Below, in pieces: positions 1 to 8,047 of a stretch of DNA of 64,000 nucleotides (positions are counted from its first letter, which is position 1; every line of letters begins with the position of its first letter). The notes under the pieces are model-generated. The model had not been told where the DNA came from and ran no database searches. It saw only the letters and a program-made list of their open reading frames with translations. The stretch spans positions 1,488,001 through 1,552,000 of the forward strand of contig CAWGQE010000003.1 in assembly GCA_963824705.1 (NCBI GenBank). The letters run 5' to 3'. The translations under genes were made by a program, and so were the position numbers. This stretch comes from VRUE01 sp963824705 (GTDB lineage Bacteria > Actinomycetota > Thermoleophilia > Solirubrobacterales > 70-9).

Positions 1-164
1 AGGGTCCTGCCTTCGGTCTTGGGGAAGTCGCTCTTGGGCGGCGCGGGCTTGCTCGTGGCGACGCCCCCGCTCGAGGTGGACGAGTCCGAGCTGCCGCAGC
101 CAGCCACGAGGAGAGCGGCGACGAATAGGCAGAGGAAAGCGCTTGTGGCGAGGCGCCGGGGCAT
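1..164 (-). CDS. Lipoprotein, N-terminal part only (runs off the window start)
   Basis: Reading the minus strand from an ATG at 164 gives a short basic start (MPRR), a hydrophobic segment and a lipobox ending Val-Ala-Gly-Cys with Cys at residue 23. A Gly/Ser/Thr-rich linker follows, then Lys/Pro-rich sequence up to the window edge. This is a textbook lipoprotein signal peptide, so the mature protein should be lipid-anchored outside the cytoplasmic membrane. Only about 54 codons are visible, so the function cannot be told. It is divergent from the SDR gene starting at 251, with an 86-bp spacer between them. Confidence 0.72.
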   Translation of the reverse strand, partial: MPRRLATSAFLCLFVAALLVAGCGSSDSSTSSGGVATSKPAPPKSDFPKTEGRT

Positions 165-250
165 GCGGATCGGTCATGTTATTCGGCGAAGGGCCGCAAG
201 CGCCGTATAGGGTGCTGGCGCCGACGAACGACGAGCGTGAGGAGAGTGAC

Positions 251-982
251 GTGGCGGATCGAGCAGCACTGATCACGGGGGCCTCGAGCGGGATCGGGCT
301 GGCGATCGCCCGCACGCTCGGCGAAGAGGGATACGCGCTGACCGTCTCCGCGCGACGGCCGGAGAAGCTGGAGGCCGCCGCCGAGGAGCTGCGTGCCGGC
401 GGGCTGGAGGTCCAGAGCGTCGCCGCCAACATGACCGACGAGGCGGACGTGGTCGGCGTCTTCGCGAAGCACCGGGAGGCCTACGGCCGTCTCGATGTGC
501 TCGTCAACAACGCGGGTGTGGGAATCGGGGCGCCGATGGAGGAGATCCAGACCAAGCACCTCGACATGCAGCTCGGGGTCAACCTGCGAGCGTTGATCAT
601 CGGCACGCGCGAGGGTCTGCCGATGCTGCGGGAGGCCGGCGCCGAGCACGGCAAGGCGCTGATCGTCAACACCGCCTCGATCGCCGGCAAATCTGGGCAG
701 GCCTGGCTCTCGATCTACGCCGCGACCAAGGGCGCGGTGATCAACTTCACCCAGTCGACCCACCGGGAGGTCGGCGGGGACGGCATCCAGTGCACGGCGC
801 TGGCCCCTGGCTTCGTCGATACGCCGATGACCGAGTTCGCGAAGGGTCAGGTGCCCGGCGAGGAGATGATCCGGCCGGAGGACATCGGCGAGGCGGTGAA
901 GTTCCTGCTGCACGTCTCGCCCAACTGCCACGTGCCCGAGATTGTCTTCACGCGGCCAGGCGAGGGGCTTGACACCCCTTGA
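251..982 (+). CDS. Short-chain dehydrogenase/reductase (SDR)
   Basis: Classical cytosolic SDR of about 243 residues. The N-terminal cofactor motif TGASSGIG, the NNAG motif and the catalytic Tyr-x3-Lys (YAATK) with an upstream Ser are all present, so it should be an active NAD(P)(H)-dependent oxidoreductase. The substrate is unknown. I chose the GTG at 251 because a strong GAGGAG ribosome site lies just upstream and the protein then starts directly before the Rossmann beta strand. An in-frame ATG at 176 would add 25 unconserved residues. The glycosyltransferase gene follows 99 bp downstream on the same strand. Confidence 0.9.
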   Translation: MADRAALITGASSGIGLAIARTLGEEGYALTVSARRPEKLEAAAEELRAGGLEVQSVAANMTDEADVVGVFAKHREAYGRLDVLVNNAGVGIGAPMEEIQTKHLDMQLGVNLRALIIGTREGLPMLREAGAEHGKALIVNTASIAGKSGQAWLSIYAATKGAVINFTQSTHREVGGDGIQCTALAPGFVDTPMTEFAKGQVPGEEMIRPEDIGEAVKFLLHVSPNCHVPEIVFTRPGEGLDTP

Positions 983-1081
983 CGGGCCCAGAGCGCCGCC
1001 ATGCGGCGTCCTCAGTCGGCCAATAGCTCTGCTATTCGGCCTCCCTGCGTCCTTGCCCTGGCAACGTCTGGACCACGTCAA

Positions 1082-2275
1082 ATGCGCTTTCTCGTCGCAG
1101 CCTTCGGTGACCCGGGACACGTCTTCCCCGCGATAGCCCTCGGTCGAGCGCTGGCCGGGCGCGGCCACGAGGTGACCATCGAGACCTGGGAGGAGCGGCG
1201 GGCCGCGGTCGAGGGAGCCGGCCTGGGCTTCGCCGCGGCGGAGGAATACCGCATGTTCCCCCCGCCCGATCCCGATTCGCCGGAGGGAGCCCACGCGGCC
1301 GAGGCGGCCCGGGCGTTATTGCCCTTGCTTGAGGAGATGCGCCCCCACGCGGTCGTCAGCGACATCCTCACCCTGGCGCCGGCGCTTGCCGCCGAGGTGG
1401 CAGGCGTGCCCCTGGCGACGCTGATCCCGCATATCTATCCGGTGGTCGAGCCGGGGCTGCCCTTCTTCGCCGTCGGTCTGCGGCCGCCGCGCACGCCACT
1501 GGGTCGCGGCGTCTGGCGAGCCGGACAGCGAGCGTTGAACGTCGGCCTGGAGCAGGGGCGCAATGACCTCAACCGCCAGCGGGAGCGCCTGGGCCTGCCC
1601 CCTACCGAGCGCTTCCATGGCGGGATCAGCGCCGACCTGGCGATGGTCGGCACCTTCCCGCAGCTCGAGTACCCAAGGCGCTGGCCGGCCGGGGTGCAGG
1701 TGACGGGACCGATGAGCTTCGAGGTCCCCCACCCGGAGATCGAGATACCGCCCGGCGAGGATCCTCTCGTCTTGGTGGCACCGAGCACGGCCCATGACTC
1801 GCGCAACCACCTGGTGCGCACCGCGCTGGCGGCGCTGGCCGACGAGCCCGTGCGGGTCGTGGCGACGACCAACCGCGTCGTCCCGCAGAGCCCAATCGAG
1901 GTGCCCGCCAACGCGACCCTCGTCGACTGGCTCAGCTACAGCCAGCTGATGCCCGCCGCCTCGCTGGTGATCTCGCACGGCGGCCACGGCACCGTGGCCC
2001 GGGCGCTCGCGGCGGGCACGCCGCTACTGATCAGCCCCTTCATCGGCGACATGAGCGAGACCGCGATGCGGGTCAGTTGGACCAAGGCCGGCCTCTCGCT
2101 TCCCTGGCGCCTCTGCCGCCCCGCGCCTCTGCGCTGGGCAGCGCAACGCATCCTCGGCGATCCGTCGTTCACCGCCCGCGCCAGGGAACTCGCCGCCTGG
2201 ACGCGGGAGCACGATGGCGCCGAACGCGGCGCCGAACTGGTCGAGCAACTGGCTCAAACGCACGCGCTCGCATGA
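1082..2275 (+). CDS. GT1-family glycosyltransferase (UGT/MGT-like)
   Basis: A 397-residue GT-B fold glycosyltransferase resembling macrolide/flavonoid-type GT1 enzymes that transfer a sugar from an NDP-sugar to a small hydrophobic acceptor. It starts with the typical RFLVAAFGDPGHVFPAI strand-loop carrying the catalytic-His region (GH). Near the C-terminus it has the donor-binding signature HGGHGTVARALAAGTPLL. The usual D/E-Q donor-sugar contact after this motif reads DMSETA here, so donor preference may differ. The ATG at 1082 starts exactly at the first beta strand; an earlier in-frame start at 1001 would add unconserved sequence. Acceptor unknown. Confidence 0.85.
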   Translation: MRFLVAAFGDPGHVFPAIALGRALAGRGHEVTIETWEERRAAVEGAGLGFAAAEEYRMFPPPDPDSPEGAHAAEAARALLPLLEEMRPHAVVSDILTLAPALAAEVAGVPLATLIPHIYPVVEPGLPFFAVGLRPPRTPLGRGVWRAGQRALNVGLEQGRNDLNRQRERLGLPPTERFHGGISADLAMVGTFPQLEYPRRWPAGVQVTGPMSFEVPHPEIEIPPGEDPLVLVAPSTAHDSRNHLVRTALAALADEPVRVVATTNRVVPQSPIEVPANATLVDWLSYSQLMPAASLVISHGGHGTVARALAAGTPLLISPFIGDMSETAMRVSWTKAGLSLPWRLCRPAPLRWAAQRILGDPSFTARARELAAWTREHDGAERGAELVEQLAQTHALA

Positions 2276-2280
2276 AGAAG

Positions 2281-2353
2281 CTCCGGGGGTGGGACTCGAA
2301 CCCACAACAACTCGGTTAACAGCCGAGTGCTCTACCGATTGAGCTACCCCGGA
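2281..2353 (-). tRNA. tRNA-Asn (GTT)
   Basis: The minus strand folds as a 73-nt cloverleaf. The acceptor stem TCCGGGG pairs with CCCCGGA, with G as the discriminator. The T arm is GTGGG-TTCGAGT-CCCAC. The anticodon arm carries GTT in the loop CTGTTAA. No CCA is encoded. It lies just downstream of the glycosyltransferase gene (opposite strand) and 23 bp past the dnaG stop. Confidence 0.95.
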
Positions 2354-2376
2354 ATGGCGGGGACGGAATTTACCGG

Positions 2377-4155
2377 CTATCCCCCGACACGCTCGGTGCG
2401 GGCTATGCGCTCGACCAGGGCGGCGCGCTCTCGGCTCAGGGCGGCGCGGCGCTCGTAGTCGTCCGCTTCGCCGGCGGCGGCGATCTGGGACTCGAGGCGG
2501 CGCTGCTCAAGCAGGAGGTAGTTGAGCTCCATCGCCTCGGCTGACGCCGGCTCGTCGTGGGCGAGGATGACGAGCTCGGCGATCAGGCCGGCGAGCTGGT
2601 CGTCGTCGTGCGGGAGGTTTGACGCCGGGTCCTCCGGGTGCTCGCGCAGCCAGGCGGCGACCCGGGCGCCGCTCGCCGATAGGTGCTCCTCGGTGAGGCG
2701 GCTCAAGTACTCCTTGCCCTCGTCCGGCAGCGCGACGCACATCGCCAGCAGAGCGCGCTCGCGGCGTTCGCGCGAGGTCAGCTCACCCCCGCTGCGCACC
2801 TGGGGTGCGGCGGGCGAACCCTGCCGCGGCAGCTCCGACGCACCGCCACTCAGCGGCCGCGCCGACGTCACCCGGCCCATCACCAGCGCCGGCTCCAGAT
2901 CCAGGCGCCCGGCCACCCGCCGCACCAGGTCGTCGCGGCTTGCCGTCTCCCCCATGCCAGCCAGGATCGGCGCCACCTCGCTCAGGGCCCGGTCGCGCTC
3001 GGCCGGAGAAGAAACATCGGTCCCGTCCAATACCAGCCCGACCTGGAAGGCGGGCAGGTCGACCGCGCCCTCGACCAGCGCTCCGAAGCGCTCCGCCCCG
3101 CCCTCCGCCGCCATCATCTCGGCCGGGTCCACGCCCTCGGGCATCGCCGCCACGCGCAGCCTCATCTTGCGTCCCGCGGCAACCCGCTGGGCGCGCAGCA
3201 TCGCCTCCTGGCCGGCGGAGTCGGCGTCGAGCGCCAGCACCACCTCGTCGACCATCCCGGAAAGCGCCGCGATCTGCTCCTCGGTGATCGCCGTCCCCAT
3301 CACGCCCACCGCCTCGGCGACTCCCGCCTGATGAAGCGCCAGCACGTCAGTGTAGCCCTCGACCACCACCACCCGAGCGCTCTTCGCGATCGCCTCTTTG
3401 GCCAGGTCGATCCCGTACAGCATCTGGCTCTTGTGGAAGAAGTCGGTCTCGGCGGTGTTGACGTACTTAGCCCCCTGATCGGAGCGCATCGCCCGCCCGC
3501 CGAAGCCGAGCGTGCGACCGCGGCGGTCCCGGATCGGGAACATGATCCGCTCGCGGAAGCGGTCGTACTCGCCGCCGCTGCGCCCACGCTGCGCCAACCC
3601 CACCCCACGCAGCTCTTCGACCTTGAAGCCCGCCCGCTGTCCGCGCAGCAGCACCGTGTCCCAGGCGCTCGGCGCGTAGCCGACGCCGAAAGCGCGCAGC
3701 GTCTCCTCGCCCAGCCCCCGCTCGGCCAGGTAGGCACGTGCCTTGGCGGCCTCCTCGGAGTCCCAGAGGTACTGCATGTAGAAGCCTGCCGTGCGATCGA
3801 GAAGGTCGCCCAGCCGGCGCCGCTGCTGGCGCCGCGCCTCGGCCCGCGGGTCCTCTTTCTCGCGCTCCAGCTCGACCCCGTAACGATCGGCGAGCAGCTC
3901 CACCGCCTCGGCGAAGCCGAGCCCCTCCTTCTCCTCGACGAACTTGATCGTGTCGCCGCCCACACCGCAGCCGAAGCAGTGGTAGAGCTTTTCCTGGGGC
4001 TCGACGGAGAAGGACGGCGTGCGCTCCTCGTGGAAAGGGCAGAGCCCGACCCAGCGGGCGCCCTGGCGGCGCAGGTCGGTGTGGGCGGAGATCACCTCGA
4101 CGATGTCCGCCGCCTGCTTGACCCGCTCCAGGCTCTCCTCGGAGATCAGCGCCAT
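2377..4155 (-). CDS. dnaG: DNA primase DnaG
   Basis: A 592-residue primase that makes RNA primers for chromosome replication. The N-terminal CHC2 zinc-binding domain has Cys39, His42, Cys60 and Cys63. The catalytic core follows with the TOPRIM glutamate in VEGYTD (Glu266) and the metal-binding Asp-x-Asp at 310-312. The C-terminal region is the DnaB-helicase-interacting part, Ala/Arg/Glu rich. The start ATG overlaps the dgt stop codon (TGATG), so dgt-dnaG is translationally coupled. This pairing is common in actinobacteria. Confidence 0.97.
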   Translation of the reverse strand: MALISEESLERVKQAADIVEVISAHTDLRRQGARWVGLCPFHEERTPSFSVEPQEKLYHCFGCGVGGDTIKFVEEKEGLGFAEAVELLADRYGVELEREKEDPRAEARRQQRRRLGDLLDRTAGFYMQYLWDSEEAAKARAYLAERGLGEETLRAFGVGYAPSAWDTVLLRGQRAGFKVEELRGVGLAQRGRSGGEYDRFRERIMFPIRDRRGRTLGFGGRAMRSDQGAKYVNTAETDFFHKSQMLYGIDLAKEAIAKSARVVVVEGYTDVLALHQAGVAEAVGVMGTAITEEQIAALSGMVDEVVLALDADSAGQEAMLRAQRVAAGRKMRLRVAAMPEGVDPAEMMAAEGGAERFGALVEGAVDLPAFQVGLVLDGTDVSSPAERDRALSEVAPILAGMGETASRDDLVRRVAGRLDLEPALVMGRVTSARPLSGGASELPRQGSPAAPQVRSGGELTSRERRERALLAMCVALPDEGKEYLSRLTEEHLSASGARVAAWLREHPEDPASNLPHDDDQLAGLIAELVILAHDEPASAEAMELNYLLLEQRRLESQIAAAGEADDYERRAALSRERAALVERIARTERVGG

Positions 4156-5165
4156 CAGAACCGCGCCGCCTCGGGGACGGTGAGCTCGGCGAAACGGGCG
4201 ATGCAGAAGCGATCGGTCATCCCGGCCAGGTAGTCGGCGACCCGCTGGCAGTCGCTTGCCCCCGGCTCCCCCTCGGGCACTTCGTCCGGGTGCTCCATGT
4301 AGTGGTCGAAGAGACCGTGCAGGGCGCGCTGTGCCCGTTCGTGCTCGCCGCGAGCCGCCTCGCCCAAGTAGACCCGCTGGAACATGAACTTGCGCAGCCG
4401 TAGCATCGCCCCGCCGACCTCCTCGCTCTGCGCGATGTCGCCGGCCTCAGCCGAACGCTCGACGATGTCGCGCACCAGGGTGTCGATCCGCACCGAGCCG
4501 GTCGGGCCGAGCAGCTCGATCTCGGCGGCGGGCAGGTCGGTGGGCTGCAGGATCCCGGCCCGCAGCGCGTCGTCGATGTCGTGGTTGATATAGGCGACGC
4601 GGTCGACCAGCTTGACGATCCGCCCCTCCAGCGTCGCCGGCCGGTCCGAGCCGGTGTGGTTGAGGATGCCGTCGCGCACCTGCTCGGTCAGATTCAACCC
4701 CTGGCCGTCGCGCTCCAGCACATCGACCATCCGTAACGAGTGGACGTTGTGCTTGAAGCCCTGCCCGCAGCGCTCGCGCAGCGCCGCGTCGAGGGCCTCC
4801 TCGCCGGTGTGGCCGAAAGGCGGGTGGCCGAGGTCGTGGCCGAGCCCGATCGCCTCGGTAAGGTCCTCGTTGAGACCGAGAGCACGGGCGACCGTACGGG
4901 CGATCCCGCAGGCCTCGAGCGTGTGCGTGAGGCGGGTGCGGTAGTGATCGCCTTCGGGTGCGATGAAGACCTGCGTCTTGTGCTTGAGGCGGCGGAACGC
5001 CTTCGAGTGGACGATCCGATCGCGGTCGCGCTGGAACGGGGTCCGCAGCGGGCTGTCAGGCTCCTCGACCCGCCGCCTTGCTGGGTAGGACCGGGTTGCC
5101 TCCGGTGCCATGAACTCCTCCTCCCAGGCAGCGACGCGGTCCTCGAAGGTGGTGGTGAGAGGCAT
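4155..5165 (-). CDS. dgt: Deoxyguanosinetriphosphate triphosphohydrolase-like protein
   Basis: An HD-domain dNTP triphosphohydrolase of about 336 residues, expected to cleave dGTP/dNTPs to deoxynucleoside and triphosphate and so control dNTP pools beside the primase gene. Visible motifs are RTRLTHTLE (metal-binding His) and GHDLGHPPFGHTGEEAL (the HD pair), plus the later NHDIDDA helix. I use the ATG at 5165. An upstream start at 5210 would translate a perfect 26-bp hairpin into a Ser/Pro tail. No clear ribosome site precedes 5165, so initiation may be weak or depend on the hairpin. Confidence 0.92.
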   Translation of the reverse strand: MPLTTTFEDRVAAWEEEFMAPEATRSYPARRRVEEPDSPLRTPFQRDRDRIVHSKAFRRLKHKTQVFIAPEGDHYRTRLTHTLEACGIARTVARALGLNEDLTEAIGLGHDLGHPPFGHTGEEALDAALRERCGQGFKHNVHSLRMVDVLERDGQGLNLTEQVRDGILNHTGSDRPATLEGRIVKLVDRVAYINHDIDDALRAGILQPTDLPAAEIELLGPTGSVRIDTLVRDIVERSAEAGDIAQSEEVGGAMLRLRKFMFQRVYLGEAARGEHERAQRALHGLFDHYMEHPDEVPEGEPGASDCQRVADYLAGMTDRFCIARFAELTVPEAARF

Positions 5166-5178
5166 CTGTCGATCATAA

Positions 5179-5242
5179 GGAGACGGGGAGGGACTCGGCG
5201 GAGCTTCCACGCTGTTGCTCCGCCGAGTCCCTCCCCGTCTCC
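5179..5242. terminator. Perfect 26-bp hairpin between recO and dgt
   Basis: The arms 5179-5204 and 5217-5242 are exactly complementary (26 bp) around a 12-nt loop. The structure begins 1 nt after the recO stop and ends 13 nt before the dgt ATG. There is no U-tract on the minus-strand side, so it could be a terminator for recO, an mRNA stabiliser, or a structure that gates dgt translation. Confidence 0.6.
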
Positions 5243-5243
5243 C

Positions 5244-5969
5244 CTAAGCCGCGGAGCGCAACTGAACATGAGCGTGGTGCTCCAGCGTCTCGCCGATCGC
5301 CCGCTCCGCCTGGCGCAACTCGCGCTCGCCGGCGTCGGGTGCCTCGGCCAACGGCCGAGCTATCGACTCGACCATGAAGCGGTGCGCGTCCTCGGAGAGA
5401 GGGAAGGAGCCCGCTTCGCAGCTGGCGCAGACGACACCGCCCGCCGCGCCAGAGAAGCCGACCAGATGCTCCGCCTCCCCGCAGCCGGTGCAGGAGCCAA
5501 GCTCGGGCGAGAAGCCCGCGGCCAAGGCCAGCTTGAGCCGGAAGGACAGTGCCGTCGACAACGACGCAGCCTCGGCCGCCGCGGGGTCGTCGAGCAGCGA
5601 GAGGTAGCGGCAGAGCAGGTTGTAGGCAGGCGGGTTGGGCTCGGCCGAGTCGAGCAAGCGCAGGACCGCATCGCAGGCACGGGCGCCGGCGGTGAGCGCG
5701 GCGCCGGAGGCTCGCAGACGCGGGTAGCCGTCGACCGTGGCTGCCTGGGTCACCGTGAGCAGCTCGCCACGGCCTTCGTGCAGCAGCAGGTCGAGCCGGA
5801 AGAAGGGCTCCAGGCGGCCCCCGAAGCGCGACTTGGGGCGCCGCGCGCCTTTGGCGATCGCCCCCACCCGCCCCCGCTTCGCCGTGTAGAGATGGAGGAT
5901 GCGATCGGCCTCGCCGTAGCGAATGCTGCGCAGGACGATCGCCTCCGTCTTCAGCGTCTTGCCAGCCAT
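5244..5969 (-). CDS. recO: DNA repair protein RecO
   Basis: A 241-residue RecF-pathway mediator that helps load RecA on SSB-coated DNA and anneals strands. The N-terminal OB fold starts KTEAIVLRSIRYGEADRIL, typical of the family. The C-terminal helical part carries a zinc motif (CTGCG followed by CASC). I chose the ATG at 5969, which gives the standard RecO N-terminus; further upstream the frame overlaps fpg. fpg ends only 7 bp upstream, so fpg-recO form one transcript. In mycobacteria recO lies in the same broad region as dgt and dnaG. Confidence 0.95.
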   Translation of the reverse strand: MAGKTLKTEAIVLRSIRYGEADRILHLYTAKRGRVGAIAKGARRPKSRFGGRLEPFFRLDLLLHEGRGELLTVTQAATVDGYPRLRASGAALTAGARACDAVLRLLDSAEPNPPAYNLLCRYLSLLDDPAAAEAASLSTALSFRLKLALAAGFSPELGSCTGCGEAEHLVGFSGAAGGVVCASCEAGSFPLSEDAHRFMVESIARPLAEAPDAGERELRQAERAIGETLEHHAHVQLRSAA

Positions 5970-5976
5970 AGCCGCT

Positions 5977-6897
5977 CTACGTTGAACGTGGGGCCGGACG
6001 GCGCCGTCTGCGCGGCCTGCGGCGCAAGCGCACCTGACAGGCCGGGCAGAAGTAGGTCGAGCGGCCCGAGACGACGATCCGCTCGATCGTCCCGTCGCGG
6101 CGCGGACAGAGCTTCCCCTCGCGGGTGTGGACGAGGAACTCGTCCTGCATGCGACCCTTCTCGCCACGGCCGTCGCGATAGTCGTCGATCGAGGCGCCGC
6201 CGCCGTCGATCCCCGCTTCGAGCGCGGCGACGACCGCGTCGCGCAGAGCCTCCAGGTGCTCGGGCTTCATCGAGCCGGCGGGCGAGAGCGGGTGCAGTCG
6301 AGCCCGGAACAGCGCCTCGTCGGCGTAGATATTGCCGACGCCGGCGATGCCTTTCTGGTCGAGCAGGAAGGACTTGAGCGGAACCGTGCGTCCCGCCGCG
6401 ATCTCACCCAGCGCCGCGGGCGTGAACGCAGCGGAGAACGGCTCGATACCGAGCCGGGACGCGAAGTGGGTGTCGAGTGAGGCGTCGTCGAGTAGCAGCG
6501 CCTCGCCGAAGCGGCGCGGATCGGTGAACCAGACCTGGCGGCCGTCGTCGAGGACGAAGCGGGCGCGCAGGTGCCGCTCCGAGGTCGACCGCTCACCCTC
6601 GTACAGCCGCATCCCCTCCGAGGGGTCGAGCTTGTCCTCGCCCTCGACCAGGACCAGGTTGCCGGTCATCCGCAGATGCATGACCAGCGTCTGGCCGCCG
6701 TCGAGGCCGAGCAGCAGGTACTTACCGCGGCGCCCCAGTCGCTCGATCGTCCTTCCCGACACCGCGGCCTCCAACTCCGCTGCCGGCATCGGGCGGCACC
6801 AGCGCGGATCGAGCACCTCCAGCAACTCGATCCGCCGCCCTTCCAGCTCCGGCTCGAGCTGGCGGCAGACGGTCTCGACCTCGGGCAACTCGGGCAT
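5977..6897 (-). CDS. mutM: Formamidopyrimidine-DNA glycosylase (Fpg/MutM), zinc finger with a missing cysteine
   Basis: A 306-residue bifunctional glycosylase/AP lyase that removes 8-oxoguanine and FaPy lesions. The catalytic N-terminus MPELPEVETV is intact: Pro2 is the Schiff-base nucleophile and Glu3 the catalytic acid. The H2TH region with DQKGIAGVGNIYADE is also present. In the C-terminal zinc finger the first pair reads LCPRRDG, so the second cysteine of the usual C-x2-C is Arg, while the second pair CPAC is intact. An Arg-rich tail follows. It is transcribed with recO. Confidence 0.95.
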   Translation of the reverse strand: MPELPEVETVCRQLEPELEGRRIELLEVLDPRWCRPMPAAELEAAVSGRTIERLGRRGKYLLLGLDGGQTLVMHLRMTGNLVLVEGEDKLDPSEGMRLYEGERSTSERHLRARFVLDDGRQVWFTDPRRFGEALLLDDASLDTHFASRLGIEPFSAAFTPAALGEIAAGRTVPLKSFLLDQKGIAGVGNIYADEALFRARLHPLSPAGSMKPEHLEALRDAVVAALEAGIDGGGASIDDYRDGRGEKGRMQDEFLVHTREGKLCPRRDGTIERIVVSGRSTYFCPACQVRLRRRPRRRRRPAPRST

Positions 6898-6915
6898 CCA
6901 CGATTTCTATCTGAC

Positions 6916-6960
6916 CGCGGTCGAGGTTTGAGTCGCATACCGACTAAAACCTCGACCGCG
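6916..6960. terminator. Long hairpin directly after the xerD stop
   Basis: Fourteen base pairs (6916-6929 with 6947-6960), a G-A mismatch, then five more pairs around a CATAC loop. It abuts the xerD stop codon and lies 18 bp before the fpg start, so on the minus strand it separates xerD from fpg-recO. No U-tract follows. Confidence 0.6.
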
Positions 6961-7911
6961 TCATTCGGTCGCCCGCGGGTGAGCCTCGAAGTAGACCTCC
7001 TTGAGGCGCTCGCCGGAGAGGTGCGTGTACATCTGCGTGGTCGCGATGTCGGCATGGCCGAGCATCTCCTGCACGGCACGCAAGTCACAGCCCCCCGCCA
7101 GCAGATGGGTGGCGAAGCTGTGGCGCAGCGTGTGCGGGCTCATCTGCCCCGCCAGGCCGGCCTCACGGGCATGACGCTGGACGATTTTGTAGAGGCCCTG
7201 GCGACTGAGCGGACCGCCGCGGAAGTTGACGAACAGGCGCACCTCGTGGCGTTCCCCGACCAGCTTCGGCCGGCCGCCCCGTAGGTAAGCGGAGATCGCC
7301 GCGATCGCTTTGCGGCCGAGCGGCACGATGCGCTCCTTGGAGCCCTTTCCACGCGCCCGCAGCAGGCCCTCGCGCAGATCGATGTCCGACATCTCCAAGC
7401 CGATGGTCTCCGAGGCGCGCAGCCCGCAGGCGTACATCACCTCGAGGAGCGCCCGGTCGCGCAGCGTCGTCGGCTCGCTGCCACGCGGGGCGGCGAGCAG
7501 CTTCTGCACCTCGGCGTAGTTGAGGACCTGGGGCAGCTTCTTGGCGCGGCGCGGCGCGCTCAGTGCGGCGGTCGGGTCGTCGCCGATCAACTCGTCGCGG
7601 CGCAGGTGCTTGTAGAAGGAGCGCAGGCAGGCGGTCTTGCGGTGCACCGTGGCGGCCGAGCACGGCGGGCGACCGTTGCCGGTCGCGAGATCGGCGAGGA
7701 AGTCGCCGATGTCGGCCGGCCGTGCAGCCAGTGCGTCGAGCTCATGGGCGCCGAGGAATTCGCCGTACTGGAAGAGGTCCGTACGGTAGGCGTTGAGCGT
7801 GTTGCGGGAGAGGCCTCGCTCCAGCTCGAGGTAGGAGAGGAAGTCGAGGACGAGGCCCTCGAAGCGGGTATCGGTTGCCGGGCTCGGCGCTGCTGCTACT
7901 GCTACGGCCAT
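6961..7911 (-). CDS. xerD: Site-specific tyrosine recombinase XerD
   Basis: A 316-residue tyrosine recombinase, expected to resolve chromosome dimers at dif together with XerC. The full catalytic set is visible: Arg165 (CGLRASE), Lys192 (GKGSKER), His260 and Arg263 (SPHTLRHSFATH), His286 (LGHADI) and the nucleophile Tyr295 (TTQMYTHLS). The N-terminal SAM-like core-binding domain spans about residues 15-105. The start ATG at 7911 matches the usual XerD length. Its place downstream of pyrG matches the mycobacterial order pyrG-x-xerD, so this is the housekeeping enzyme rather than a phage integrase. Confidence 0.95.
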   Translation of the reverse strand: MAVAVAAAPSPATDTRFEGLVLDFLSYLELERGLSRNTLNAYRTDLFQYGEFLGAHELDALAARPADIGDFLADLATGNGRPPCSAATVHRKTACLRSFYKHLRRDELIGDDPTAALSAPRRAKKLPQVLNYAEVQKLLAAPRGSEPTTLRDRALLEVMYACGLRASETIGLEMSDIDLREGLLRARGKGSKERIVPLGRKAIAAISAYLRGGRPKLVGERHEVRLFVNFRGGPLSRQGLYKIVQRHAREAGLAGQMSPHTLRHSFATHLLAGGCDLRAVQEMLGHADIATTQMYTHLSGERLKEVYFEAHPRATE

Positions 7912-7985
7912 GGCGGATGGTTCTCGCTGAGCAGACGCACACCTTGATCCGCAAGGGACCATGCGCTTCAGGCCGCGGGTCCTGT

Positions 7986-8047
7986 CACGGGGTAAGGGGG
8001 GCACTGCGGGCGGGCCACGGTCCGTCCTCGACCCCCTTTACCCCGTG
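7986..8047. terminator. Hairpin overlapping the DUF3866 gene stop
   Basis: The arm 7986-8000 pairs with 8032-8047 over 15 bp with one bulged base, around a 31-nt loop. The right arm contains the stop codon of the DUF3866 gene. It sits before the xerD start on the minus strand. No U-tract follows. Confidence 0.5.

Noticed and set aside
6961..7911. xerD as a phage or island integrase
   Set aside because: Its position after pyrG and DUF3866 and its length match the housekeeping XerD, and there are no att-like repeats around it.
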